From Amia ocellicauda (Eukaryota; Chordata; Actinopteri; Amiiformes; Amiidae): a DNA stretch of 64,000 nucleotides. The stretch spans positions 34,086,233 through 34,150,232 of the forward strand of contig NC_089850.1 in assembly GCF_036373705.1 (NCBI RefSeq). Direction: 5' to 3'. The translations under genes were made by a program, and so were the position numbers. The notes under the pieces are model-generated. The model did no database searches. It saw only the letters and a list, made by a program, of their open reading frames with translations, and was not told the origin of the DNA. Of this stretch, positions 1-11,825 are shown piece after piece (position 1 is the stretch's first letter; each line of letters opens with the position of its first letter).

Positions 1-545
1 TAGCTCATTCCATTTCTATACTAATACATAGTGTAAAACACGTGGAACAACTCTTCCCTCCCTCTGCACCTCTGCACAGCCACTTTTCTCCTTGTCTGGT
101 TCTGTGCAAAACTCTCTCTCTCCCACAGTCCTTTGCATATCCCAGAATGCTATGTGGAGGAAGTGGTGACATCGCCCCGATGCTTGGTAACTCCACCCTC
201 CAAAGGAGGAAGAGGAAGTAGAGAAGTAAGGGCTGAGCCAATCCACATGCACATCCGGAACACTGCCCTCTGCTGATTGGATATTATGCACCTTTTGTTT
301 AGAACTGTATAAAGCAGTTTGAACACGAGTTTGCTCTGTTCTTCTTCCGGGCCGGCCTGATTAAGACTTCTTTACCATTTGCAACACAACAATTTGCAAT
401 AAACCTTCCCCATATCCCCACCTTGATGTCGCTTAAACCAAGGGTTACAAACTTCCCAAACTGCCCAAAGACCCTTTTGCCAACCAGATTCTGGGTGAGG
501 AACCCCACCTAAAACAAAATGCAGCAACTGCCTCATTATACTATG
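1..545 (+). repeat. possible LTR fragment with TATA box and poly(A) signal
   Basis: No gene is recognised here. A reverse CCAAT motif (about 275) is followed by TATAAA near 308 and an AATAAA about 90 bases further on (about 398). That compact U3-R layout is typical of a retroviral-type LTR. The left boundary would lie outside the window and no clear right terminus or target duplication was found, so this is an inference. A small promoter of another kind cannot be excluded. Confidence 0.3.
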
Positions 546-560
546 TTAATAAAAGGGAAA

Positions 561-2082
561 AATGAAGAACATCGAACGTTATCCTGAACTGACAAGTTCA
601 GATTCAAAGAAGAGTTCAATTCAAGTCACGCAACTGTATGGAAGTAATCAGTTTCACAAACAGGGAGACAGTATCAAGCAGATAGAGGAAATTATCCACC
701 CCCCAGAAAATGGGGGGGTGGGGGTAGTGACATTGTCTGCAGCCTCAGTTCCCCTCTGCATGCCTGCCAGACAGCATTCTCACAGACGTTGAGATGACTG
801 TGAGAGAGGGAAAAGACAGCGACCTTGTAACTAAGTGCAAGGGTTCAAAACTACTACAAACACAGTCAAAGTGTCAACAAACAGTAATGTAAAAGGGAAA
901 GATACAATGGTTTCATTACTAATGATAATAATATTGATGTTGATACAGAAGAATGGAAAAATAACAACTTGTATCTGTCTTCACAGGGGCCAGTAACAAT
1001 GAATATCTCTCACATTCATCCCACAGGTCCCACACCTAAATGCCATGACACATCAAATTGTATATTCTCCCCTCTAGCATTGGTCTCCGCACTTTGTGGC
1101 CGGCCCATATACCGTCCTCATGACCACTGATACCAGTGTGGATGGACAGGACGGGGAGGCACGGTTGAAACATTGGACTCAAGCAAAACCATATTATGGT
1201 AAAAGTAATTAAGAAACTAACTCTGTTTGATCCAACAGGAGGGTAGCGATGTCCAGGTCTCAACTATTTAAACTGTAGAAGGTATATAACTCCATAATTC
1301 CTTTTCAGGTGCTGAAAATAACATAATTGTATCTTTCAGGAAAACTGGAGAAAGGCCTGAAGAAATTGTTAAAAGGAAAAGCTGACATTCAAAAAGGAAG
1401 TGAAAATATAGGAAAAGGGAAAAAGAACAGCCACATAATTTCAACCTCCTTTAAATCCAAGCACAACTTAAGGATATAGAGTCTTGTGGGACCGTTTTAA
1501 CAAAACCTTGTATTCCTTACATGAGGACATTGACCCCCACAGTCCCTGATACAGATACAGGACAGCAGGATGACATATACACATTTTATGTTATTTTATT
1601 AATAAGCAGTGCACGGTGCTGTTGTAATCCTGGGATACTTTGAGACAGACTACTTAACTGAGTGAAATTAACCTGATAATTAGCTCCTACACCTCAAACT
1701 AATAATAGTACTTAATTATCATGCAGGGCAAAATGCCATAATTAGAGTAATAATAATGGATACAATAATATGTTTCATGTATTTAATTATTATTAATCAT
1801 AATAATGTTTCCTTTGATCATATGCAGACACTAATATGTTAAAATCGTTTACTTCATGTTTGTTAATACTGTATTAAATTGCCATAATGTGCGATTACTC
1901 TCCCAGTCAGTAACATTGCTCAGCTGCTCGGAGACGGGATGTTGAACTGATCATCGCAATGACTTGTTTGTTGTCATTCAGCAACCACATTATTAACACA
2001 TTTATTTATTTCAATTTAGCAGCTAATTTTAAATCCCGTTCTGTCTCAAAATGTCCCAGGATTGCGGGTCAGGTGGCAGCCC
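561..2082. other. AT-rich intergenic stretch, no gene seen
   Basis: Short ORFs on both strands lack recognisable domains and have no splice context. A C/G-rich tract lies near 700-725. Nothing else is supported. Confidence 0.5.
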
Positions 2083-2286
2083 TACAGTGAGGGAAAAAAG
2101 TATTTGATCCCCTGCTGATTTTGTATGTTTGCCCACTGACAAAGTAATGATCAGTCTATGATTTTAATGGTAGGTGTATTTTAACAGTGAGAGACAGAAT
2201 AACAAAAAACAAATCCAGAAAAACACAAAAAAGTTATAAATTGATTTGCATGTTAATGAGGGAAATAAGTATTTGACCCCTTCAAC

Positions 2287-3717
2287 TTAGTACTTGGTGG
2301 CAAAACCCTTGCTGGCAATCACAGAGGTCAGACGTTTCTTGTAGTTGGCCACCAGGTTTGCGCACATCTCAGGAGGGATTTTGTCCCACTCCTCTTTGCA
2401 GATCCTCTCCAAGTCATTAAGGTTTTGAGGCTGACGTTTGGCAACTCAAACCTTCAGCTCCATAGCGGCTAGGCCACTCCAGGACCTTAATGTGCTTCTT
2501 TTTGAGCCACTCCTTTGTTGCCTTGGCTGTGTGTTTTGGGTCATTGTCATGCTGGAATACCCATCCACGACCCATTTTCAATGCCCTGGCTGAGGGAAGG
2601 AGGTTCTCACCCAAGATTTGATGGTACATGGCTCCGTCCATCGTCCCTTTGATGCGGTGCAGTTGTCCTGTCCCCTTAGCAGAAAAACACCCCCAAAGCA
2701 TAATGTTTCCACCTCCATGTTTGACGGTGGGGATGGTGTTCTTGGGGTCATTCCTCCTCCTCCTAACACGGCGAGTTGAGTTGATGCCAAAGAGCTCGAT
2801 TTTGGTCTCATCTGACCACAACACTTTCACCCAGTTCTCCTCTGAATCATTCAGATGTTCATTGGCAAACTTCAGACGGGCCTGTACATGTGCTTTCTTG
2901 AGCAGGGGGACCTTGCGGGCGCTGCAGGATTTCAGTCCTTCACGGCGTAGTGTGTTACCAATTGTTTTCGTAACAAGATCCTCCCGTGTAGTTCTGGGCT
3001 GATTCCTCACCGTTCTCATTGTTAGGGTAAAATTGCCTCCTATGTATTGTATATACCCACTGTATAACTGTTAGAAAATATGCTGTGTGCTACACTTTCC
3101 CCTTCCCGAAACAGAAATATATTATGGGTTACACACATCCTCGGACAATAACATTCCCACGAGGCATGACATGTGCACCGGCTTGTGGGAACACTGCAAA
3201 CCTTTTTCTTTCCCAAACGCCTTAGCCAATGAATCAGTACTATTATGTTGTGTAACTATGTATCAGGACTGCCCCGTAACTGTCACTGAAGTTGTTTGTT
3301 AGACTGTATAAAGGCTGTGTGAAACTTTCAATAAACTGAAGATAAACGAACTGACTACTTCTGTGTCTGTGCATTTTTCTTCCCAAACGCTCGTCTCCTG
3401 CTGAACAGTCTCCTCTGTGGCTGAAATGCTAACTGGCCTGACTGCCTGATTCACTGGATCCGAAGGGTTGCTTCAACTGAAGCGTTATACCTTAACACTC
3501 ATGATCATTGAAACTCCACGAGGTGAGATCTGCATGGAGCCCCAGACCGAGGGAGACTGACAGTTATTTTGTGTTTCTTCCATTTGCGAATAATCGCACC
3601 AACTGTTGTCACCTTCTCACCAAGCTGCTTGGCGATGGTCTTATAGCCCATTCCAGCCTTGTGTAGGTCTACAATCTTGTCCCTGACATCCTTGGACAGC
3701 TCTTTGGTCTTGGCCAT
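2287..3717 (-). pseudogene. Tc1-like transposase pseudogene
   Basis: This is a cut-and-paste DDE transposase. Reading leftward, the N-terminal helix-turn-helix region begins [16 protein letters not shown], with ATG at 3717-3715. The frame is lost just before the inserted LTR, near 3535, by a one-base deletion relative to the copy at 26 kb. After the LTR the reading continues as [17 protein letters not shown] block of about 12 residues is missing after TTREDLV compared with the other copy. The catalytic regions around WSDETKI and [10 protein letters not shown] are readable. The segment that should hold the third catalytic residue ([11 protein letters not shown] in the other copy) is deleted near 2455-2475. 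It cannot make an active enzyme. Confidence 0.9.
3020..3497 (+). repeat. solo LTR inserted in the Tc1 element
   Basis: The 478-bp segment starts TGTTAGGGTA and ends TACCTTAACA, so its ends form the TG...CA inverted pair of LTRs. It is flanked by a perfect 5-bp duplication, CTCAT, at 3015-3019 and 3498-3502. TATAAA lies at 3307-3312 and AATAAA at 3330-3335 on the plus strand, giving a U3-R-U5 layout. No internal retroviral coding sequence is present, so it is most simply a solo LTR left by recombination between the two LTRs of a provirus or LTR retrotransposon. Confidence 0.88.
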
Positions 3718-3760
3718 GGTGGAGAGTTTGGAATCTGATTGATTGATTGCTTCTGTGGAC

Positions 3761-3855
3761 AGGTGTCTTTTATACAGGTAACCAGCTGAGATTAGGAGCA
3801 CTCCCTTTAAGAGAGTGGTCCTAATCTCAGCTCGTTACCTGTATAAAAGACACCT
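3761..3855. repeat. long inverted repeat (hairpin) inside Tc1 element
   Basis: Arms of about 45 bases starting AGGTGTCTTTTATACAGGTAA are repeated in reverse complement with almost no loop, just upstream of the transposase start. The same structure occurs at 25893-25987 in the second Tc1 copy, so it belongs to the element. Confidence 0.85.
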
Positions 3856-4384
3856 GGGAGCCAGAAATCTTGCCGATTGATAGGGGATCAAATACTTATT
3901 TCCCTCATTAACACGCAAATCAATGTATAACTTTTTTGAAATGCGTTTTTCTGGATTTTTTTGTTGTTATTCTGTCTCTCACTGTTAAAATACACCTACC
4001 ATTAAAATGATAGACTGATCATTTCTTTGTCAGTGGGCAAACATACAAAATCAGCAGGGGATCAAATACTTTTTAGAGCAAACACATGTAGTGGGCATCA
4101 AACATCATCTGAGTGGATATCTTCTCTGTACGTCAGTATCAGCTTCAGAGAGAGACACTGGAGGCTTAAAACAATAGGATTGTTTACATTATGCAAAATG
4201 TCAAAAATACAATATACTAAACAAAAGGATTGTTATAAATGGTGTAGTTATGGGTTAATGAAAAATGTTTACGGTTGCTGTATTTGTAAGGGTACAAATG
4301 TGTGTTTATTGTGACTTCCTTCTGCAGTGAACCAAGAACTAGCATATAGATGGGTCTATAGCCAGGCTTGAGACTGCAACTCTA

Positions 4385-5955
4385 TGAGCACTGTAGCGTA
4401 AGGTACACTTATAAATTTCAATTAAAGAAGTGAATTTATAGTATCACCTTATCACGAATCTTGGAATCTTGTAATAATTGGACGCAGACACCAATTCCAA
4501 AGATATAAATTGTCCAATTTATTCAAAAACAAAGACTAAATGTAGCACTACACTAATTATACAAAAGGGAAAAACTAATTAAAATTCAACTCTAGATCAA
4601 CAAATCAAAGACAAATCACTTCTGTGACCAAATCAAAGACCATGGGATCGCATATGATAACACAAATCGTTAAACAAAAAAGGTTATAAACACATTGACT
4701 ACAATACCGGTTAGTAAGATGAAGGTGAATCTCTCATTAGTATTGTTAGTCAGACATTAAATAACTACGCAGGTTAGTATTTATGTCAGGTAACTTCTCG
4801 TTATATATATATCAGTCTCATTTACGTTTAGGCGCCGAGAAAGATCCTATCATTACTTGTTACCACAATTTCCCTTAACTGATTATTATTCAATGATTAA
4901 GGATAGGCAGGGCCACCAATAATCTAATGTCTATTAACTATTAATGTCTATTTCAGACTAAACAGTTAAACAGGAATGAGAAGATATTTCTCGGCGTTGA
5001 CAGATTTTATTTCTAAAATTATCAACAAAACAGTTTAATGCAACACACATTTATATTTAAGAAAACTAAATGATATTACACATTCTAGATTCACAGATTA
5101 ACATTTCTAATTGATTTCTCAAATGTCATGAATCACAAACTCCAAACTGTTAAACTTATCTGAACTTCGTCGCAGAGAGGCCTCTCTGTCTTCGGGCTCA
5201 GATAACAGCACACGGCATGAGGTCCGTGTGGTTTGGAACAAAGGCAGTCCGGTTCGGCTTTGTCCAAGAACTTCCACTCAGTCGATGCACCTGGAAGTTG
5301 GGGTTTCGCGAATGTAGAGTCGTTTCCAAACAGATTTTCCACTGGTTTGGAGGCTCCAAGGTTGTGCACAAAATCTTCTTTGTAAGCAGGGGTTCCACCG
5401 TAGTTACTTGAAGACGAAGTCTTTGAGGAAAGCAGGGCCCTGTTTGTTCCAAGGGTCAAGTTTCTTAAGACTCAAATAGCTATTTAAATGACTGACACTT
5501 TCGTATACAGTCGACTTAGTCAATTGTCCAGCTGTAAAACTCCACTGATCAGGTGGGCACAGGTGGGCAGCGCAGTCTGTAAAGTTCTTTATTTAATAAA
5601 GTCCTTTAAAAGAATTCTTCGTACGGCTCAATCTCCTTCTCCCAGTTTAACTCTTCTGTTGCCGGCAAAGACTTAGTTGGTTTCTGGTTCCGGTTCGGGC
5701 AACAGAGCTACAGGTTGAGCTGTGGCAGCGAGTTACTGGTTCAGGTGAGAGAGAGAGAGAGAGAGAGAAAGAGACTGTGCACTACCATTTATACGCCTGT
5801 CAGATCAATAGATGATTGGTTCTTGAGTTTGTGAGATTGGATTTCGGTTTCAGCCCCCAGTGTCCTATTGGAGGTGGGGTTGACTTATGACTGATGTCAA
5901 TCCATGCCATCTGTTGGAAATGCCAGTTGGCCCGGGTTCATAGCTCTGTGCCATC
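4385..5955 (-). repeat. possible long LTR or retroelement fragment, minus strand
   Basis: Read on the minus strand, a TATA-like GTATAAATGG (about 5785-5795) precedes a GC-richer stretch. An AATAAA (TTTATT on the plus strand, about 4518) lies close to the far end. Candidate termini are near 5960 (TGTGGGAGGATGG on the minus strand) and near 4387. No clean target duplication was found and no coding domain is recognised. A (GA)n tract lies at about 5750-5768. The call is tentative. Confidence 0.25.
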
Positions 5956-6780
5956 CTCCCACAACTGTTACTTTGATGTAAACCAGTCCCACGCTTTAAA
6001 GAAATCTGATAACTTTGGGGGGAGAGGTCTTCCTTAGATCAGTGCTTCAGCTCAGAGCTAAAATGCTCTTATCAAAATACAACCAACATAATGCTACAGC
6101 ACCAACTCACAGATTGGTGTCGCTTAAACAGTTGCTCAATCACTATTGAAAGAATGTCAGGATGTATCACAGAAGTCGTTAGAATGAATCTAAATAATCT
6201 GGATAGGAGACAAAGTTTATCAATAGTGTCTAGAATCTGTTGCAGAGTTAGTAATGTAATTATGTTTAAATACATTTACTAGTTGTGATAAAATTCTCAT
6301 GGTGCAACTTGTTTTCTGCTTTTTCTTGAGCCGCATAAAGCTTTTAGTAATACCAATAAAACAGCTTCGTTGCTAATCTCAGTGGAACCTCCAATAAATG
6401 TAAGTAGTTTAATGAAATGAGAGGATGCTGATCTGATAAGATACAGCCAAAATGTTGCAATGGACAAACTGTTTTATCATTACTGTTATTGTTTTACTTT
6501 CAATTGGCCTAGGACAGGGTTCAGCAACTAGGTTTGGCCTCGGGCCAATTTTTCTCAGTGATAATACTCTGCAGGCCAGAACATAATTAGTATATAGTAT
6601 TACGTTGTTTTTTCTGTTTAGAGCGTGGGGGGGGGAGCAGACTGTGTTTTCTCCGGTTTTCGTTTTTATCTGGTATCAAATATGAGAAGAAATAATAAAT
6701 GCTGAACAAAGTCTTGTAAATTAGATTTGCAGAAAATCAGAACAAGGAAGTGGTAACTCATTTCCTTATTTCCCTTGTCA
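5956..6780. other. intergenic, no gene seen
   Basis: Low-complexity AT-rich sequence with a G-run near 6630. No coding or structural signal is supported. The promoter of the avidin-family pseudogene follows. Confidence 0.4.
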
Positions 6781-6790
6781 TTGAGGCCAG

Positions 6791-6796
6791 TATAAA
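6791..6796 (+). promoter_or_regulatory. TATA box of avidin-family pseudogene
   Basis: TATAAA about 100 bases before the ATG at 6892. The intact avidin-family gene near 44 kb has a TATA-like box at almost the same distance from its ATG, which supports both starts. Confidence 0.6.
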
Positions 6797-6891
6797 TTCT
6801 ACTGCATCTTGATTCTGTAACCTATTGCAGCCGTGACACAGAGACAGTGGAGAAACGTCCAGATTAAATCCAGAAGAAATCTCAATTCAAC

Positions 6892-9173
6892 ATGAGGACT
6901 GGCACTGTGCTTTTCTCTCTGATCTGTCTCTACCAGATCTCCACATTTGATTGCAAACAGCAAAAGGTAAGCATGTCAACACTGTAGGGCTGTTTAGGTC
7001 ACTTTACTTTATTCTTTTTTTTCTCATTCTTTAGTCACACTTACCCTGATAAAGGTTGCACTCTGCTGTTCTGTGTTTTTAATTACAAGAGAAGTTGTGT
7101 TGTATGGCCAAATTAAAAACCAAGACATGACAGACATTAGGAACAAAAGTTTGGTAGTTATTTACTTGGGGAAAATAAAAAGAAAAGAAAGGAAAACCTT
7201 TCACAGGAAGATTTAGTCTGATTGTTTAATCAAGACTATTAAACACTGACTACATACTCTTCTGCTGTTTGGTTTTGTTTGCACTGTGCACAGTCATGCT
7301 GGCAGCCATTCAACTAAACCAGCTAAAAATCTATAAATAAAATAATAGTGGTGTGTCTCTAATGCTTTGTGTGTTAGCAGAATCACAGGGGCATCCATTT
7401 AATTAAGCAGACTGTGTGGAAAGCAGATCTTAATCTGAACTGAATTAATTTTCAATTAAAATTAAGCAGATGAAAAGCACAGAGACCAGGACCAGATGAC
7501 CCTGTGGACAATGTGTTAACATGGAGATAGAATGACAGTTCAATGTAGGGAACACTTCTGCACACAGGTAGAAATACAACAGAGGACATTTTTCTCATCG
7601 AAATATCCCTGTTCTCAGCTATACTCTACACTAAGGCTGCTGCAGGGCTACATTCACTGGTTCATCACGGACACAGCAAATTAAAGTGACATGGCTAGCA
7701 TCCACTTCAGACTAGAAATAGACTGAATTGAAAACAGTTTATGTTTGTGTTTCAATACAGTGCAATTTAAGAGGGCAGTAGAGGAATGAACTCGGATCCA
7801 ACATGACCGTGGAGAGTATGAACAATGCTGGCTTCTTCCGTGGCTCCTACATGACCGCTGTGACCACATAGAAAGGACCAGTTGTCAAGGTGTCTCCTCT
7901 GTCTGGATTCCTGAACATTAATGGCAAATCTACTGTGTTTGGATTCCTGGTCAATTGGAGCTTTGTGGGTGAGGAGTTTTTTTATTCAGGGCTAGCAGCT
8001 CTAGTATGTCCCCCTGTCTTGGCTGTCTGTCTTCATGGCCATAATCAGAGCTGCTGAAGCATAGCCAGTACCCTGTCAATTCAGACATCTGATGATGGTG
8101 AAATGACTGGTCAAGGCATCACACTCTACTTGTTCCATTAAATCCAGAAGTTCTGTCTTGAGATACACCTATTTTAAATTTGAGCAAAACTACAGAACTG
8201 GCAAATACATTATCTGAGAAAAGTAGCTTTGTGTACATTTAAAAAAGTTTGCTCTTTACAATTAAAATCTGGTAATACAAACTAAGAAAAGGAATGCTGT
8301 AAATAAAGAAGTGGGAGTGAAACAAACGCCTGCAGTATCCTTGTAATATTGGCCTCAGGCCAGTTACAGGTTTCTTTGCTTGAGTTTTCAATCCAAGTGA
8401 ATCCTTACCACAGATTCCAGCAGATCTTAATGTCATTGTTCTTCTGTAGAATCCGTGACATCCTGGGTTGGCCAGTGTTTTGTGGACAGCAATGACGTTG
8501 AGCACCTGGAGACCATGTGGCTCCTGAGAGGAAACGCAGAATCAGCTGGCGATGATTGGGCACAAACCAGGTGAGACGGCAACATGCAAATCTGTAAGGG
8601 ATCAACAAGCTCCCTGTCATTGTTTATTGTACAGGTTTATGCTCCCTGGCAGTTCCTAAACTTTCCTGACTTGGAGAGCACAGGTCAGAGGTCCTGAACA
8701 CACTGCTAACAGGGAGCAGAATAGATTAAGATGTGGTGAGCAATTTAAAGCAGTTTAAAGCACATGTTATATGTGGCCCATAAAATAGGTTATACAGGGG
8801 TGGGCCATTTCAAACTGGCAGTGGATAAAGTGTTTTGGGGGGAAATACAAAAAACAAGAAATAACCATATAATAACGCTCAAAAATAAGATTGTATCTGA
8901 TAAGCTCTGTTTGCAATTGGCAGGCTTTTAAACTGCCTTGATGAGTCTGTCCTAGTGAACATCCTGTTACCTTTTTTATAAAATATAAAGCTCAAAGTCT
9001 AAATGGCAGGATCCAGTGGGGTCACTGTCACGTTTAATTATCTCCGAGAGGAAATGAATTAATCATATGAATGTCATGTATAATAGGTTTCTCTTTGGGA
9101 AACCCCAATCTTTAACAACCTTTTTTCTATTCTGTGTGACAGGACTGGCAAAAATGTGTTTCTTCGCATTTAA
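6892..9173 (+). pseudogene. avidin-family (biotin-binding protein) pseudogene
   Basis: Four exons of an avidin gene can be read: 6892-6966 (signal peptide MRTGTVLFSLICLYQISTF...), 7761-7968, 8450-8570 and 9143-9173, all with GT-AG borders and the same phases as the intact copy at 42-44 kb. Recognisable avidin blocks are ELGSNMTV, GSYMTAVTT, FGFLVNWSFVESVTSWVGQC, LETMWLLRG, DDWAQTR and GKNVF. Exon 2 has two in-frame TAG codons. The first replaces the tryptophan that follows the first conserved Cys/Gly (TGG in the intact copy). The second follows MTAVTT, where the intact copy has CAG. Splice sites, signal peptide and C-terminus remain good, so inactivation looks recent, or one stop may be a polymorphism or sequencing error; two independent errors are unlikely. 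A poly(A) signal AATAAA lies at 9486-9491. Confidence 0.88.
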
Positions 9174-9907
9174 TGAGAGCTGTCAACTGGAAGAGGAGTT
9201 TGAATCCAGTTAATCGCAGCAGACCCCAGCTCTCCCAGCTCTGGCTGTGTAAATGCAGCTTCTCTTGGTGCTCCTCTGTTCTGGTGATTCAGACAGGGGC
9301 TTACAAACCATCTTCACTCCAGAGCTTCCATGCTGTAGCTGGTACAATTTCTTAGATTGAAATCAATATGTTTATCTTTGCTTGTTAAACTTTCTATAAC
9401 TCTAGCATAGGAAATACAATTCCATGCACCCTGGTTTTAAAATGCATCATTCTCAATAATTATTTGTTTATATTTCAATTTGTTCAATAAATAAACACAT
9501 TTTTGGATTACAGCAACTCCTCCTTTCCTTTGTTATTGTACTGTATAGGCCTGATGCAAGTGATTCTCCTTGTCTTATGGTCAGAAGAAAATAGATAGAG
9601 TAAGGTACATTAATTTACAAAGCAGATTCAAGTGTGTCAAATAGGGCTGGCGATATGACTTAAAAATAATATCTCGATATTTCTAGAAGTTTGGGCGATA
9701 CACGGTATATATCTCGCTATTTCTTGTTTTTATCCAATCAAGTCAAAAAATAAGACCAAATACATTCAAACTACAAGTATTTCGTTAATCCTTCAATAAG
9801 CAAAACTAACAAATACTACATGCAGGCTGTCATGGTAAATATAAGTAGAATGCAACACATTACAGGGCAAGTGTTGTGTGATTACTATTATGTGTGTTAT
9901 GTTGTTA

Positions 9908-9908
<1 letters not shown>

Positions 9909-9963
<55 letters not shown>
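9909..9963. repeat. (TA)n microsatellite
   Basis: About 27 uninterrupted TA dinucleotides followed by a short (CA)n and ATAC-type tail. The apparent ORFs across it are low-complexity artefacts. Confidence 0.97.
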
Positions 9964-9974
<11 letters not shown>

Positions 9975-10240
9975 TATATATGTATACTGTATATACATAT
10001 ACATATATACATAAGTTTAAAAATAGCTGGTGTTTTAATAAATCTTAAATGCGGGGTGCCTTATCCCAGGGATTTTATATAGAACAATTATCCGTATTAT
10101 ATTAGGATGGTACAGCAGCTCCCGTCTAAAAACAGTCCATATTCACCGATGTCTCAAAAATGATGTATTAGAGAAAAAGTGAACATCATAATGCTTACGC
10201 GTTTCGACTTATCTTCCTCAGAGCACATATATACATATAC

Positions 10241-10726
10241 TATGGCAAGCCAAATTATCATTTAGAGATATCTCTAAATGCATTTAAAGATATCTTCAAA
10301 GATTTAAAGATATCTATAAATGATTTAGAGATATCTGCAAACGGTTTAGAGATATCTAAATAAGGTGCTTTTTAAAGCTATGTTTAAATCATTTAAAGAT
10401 ATCTGGAAATCATTTCAAGATATCTTCAAATGACTTCCTGTATTTTGGCTGAGATTATCACTTCCTGTTTCCTTATTCAGTTACATAGAAATGAATGAAC
10501 AAGTTAACAGGAAGTGATAATCTTGGGCTACATACAGGAAGTCATTTGAAGATATCTCTAAATGATTTGCAGATATCTCTAAATTATTTGAAGATATATT
10601 TAAATGATTTAGAGATATCTTGAAATATTTGAAGATATCTGGAATTATTTGAAGATATCTTGAAATATTTGCAGATATCTTTAAATGATTTAGAGATATC
10701 TCTAAATGATAATTTGGCTTGCCATA
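10241..10726. repeat. fold-back palindrome built of GATATCT sub-repeats
   Basis: The segment begins TATGGCAAGCCAAATTATC and ends with the exact reverse complement of that string. The arms, each about 210-220 bases, are made of degenerate repeats of about 20 bases of the type AAATGATTTAGAGATATCT. The inner arms carry a further inverted pair, GACTTCCTGTA and TACAGGAAGTC, with CTTCCTGTT and AACAGGAAG closer to the centre near 10480. It looks like a fold-back/MITE-type insertion into the hAT element. No coding content is credible. Confidence 0.85.
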
Positions 10727-11825
10727 CATATACACATTATGATTTACTGTCACATAACAACAATAACACAAGTAATACTAATCACGCAACACATGCGCTG
10801 TAAAATGGTACAGATTCAGGTAGATTTACTACAGCCGGGTTTATAGTGACGCATTAACATCTACTAGACAGACATTTCTTTCTGACTGTCGCGTCTCGAT
10901 TCTACTTACAAATACAGCACGTTGTTAATACAATATAGTTATAATAATAGTAATAATAATAATACAACTGTTGAACCACTTCACCATCTTAATAAAAAGA
11001 AAATTATACTTTCTGCATGTGTTTGCATTGCTTTCTAATTCATTAAAATGCAAACAAATGTTTATTAATTTTATACAAATGATATCAGTCTAAATTAGCG
11101 GGGTGGGGGTGCTTGCAGATCGAGTTCAGCCCGACGACGAGAGCGGGGCGCAGCGTGTGCGCCTGCGCATTAAAGTATCTCTTGGTTGTGTTGGTTAATG
11201 TGTCACTTCTCTCCTGTGTCCGTCTGTGTTTCTGATGCTCATTTCTTGCCGCATCCGACACGTGTGGAAGAACCGGGAAGAACGCAAAGCGTCCTAATGA
11301 CGAAAAATACTGCCGTAAAGATTGCAATTTGCGACTCCACGATATAACATAATATTAAACGAGAGACGTTTTTCTATCGTCATACGATATATATCGTCAT
11401 ATCGCACAGCCCTAGTGTCAAATAATCATTAAAAAGAACAGGACTCTCTTGTTACATCTGACTCTCTTGTTACATCTGACCCATACAGCAATGGGCCAAA
11501 CAACATTATTTCCACAACGAAAACTGCAGATAACCACACTTCATAAAACTCTAAAATAAAGGCACTTCTCTCCTGTGACACAAGTACAGCACTGCACATA
11601 GTACTGATTTGCGTTTCACAAAACATATCCAGTAGAGGGTGATATTAACCAATTGTCAACCAATTCATATTGTATCTGATTAAATACAGATGCTACTGAA
11701 GTGATAACATACACAGACAAATAAAAGTAAGCCTATACCAAACATCATGGGACGAATATGTTCAGACGTACATGTAAACGCATTCGCCCCATCTAGGCCC
11801 GCAACGTTCAGGCGCAGTCAGGCAC

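Larger units (their letters stand above)
2085..4074 (-). mobile_element. Tc1/mariner element, decayed, carrying a nested LTR
   Basis: The left terminal repeat starts directly after a TA dinucleotide (2083-2084) and begins CAGTGAGGGAAAAAAGTA. The matching inverted terminal region runs to about 4074, where the last bases of the right end are missing or diverged. Both ends are closely related to the complete copy at 25664-27247. The transposase reads on the minus strand and is broken. A 478-bp LTR with its own 5-bp target duplication interrupts the coding region. Removing it leaves about 1.5 kb, close to the size of the other copy. Confidence 0.92.
9642..11414. mobile_element. hAT-type non-autonomous DNA transposon
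   Basis: The termini are TAGGGCTGGCGATATGAC on the left and the inverted GTCATATCGCACAGCCCTA on the right. The element is flanked by a perfect 8-bp duplication, GTGTCAAA, at 9634-9641 and 11415-11422. An 8-bp duplication with short TIRs is the signature of the hAT superfamily. No transposase domain is recognised in the 1.77 kb, so it is non-autonomous or gutted. It contains a (TA)n microsatellite and a large fold-back palindrome, described separately. Confidence 0.88.

Noticed and set aside
2628-3002. 124-codon plus-strand ORF
   Set aside because: It is antisense to the Tc1 transposase, whose motifs are clear on the other strand.
9793-10082. ORFs of alternating Tyr-Ile across the TA run
   Set aside because: They are translations of a dinucleotide microsatellite.
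10481-10771. 96-codon minus-strand ORF
   Set aside because: It lies within the GATATC palindrome; the repeated residues follow the DNA repeat.
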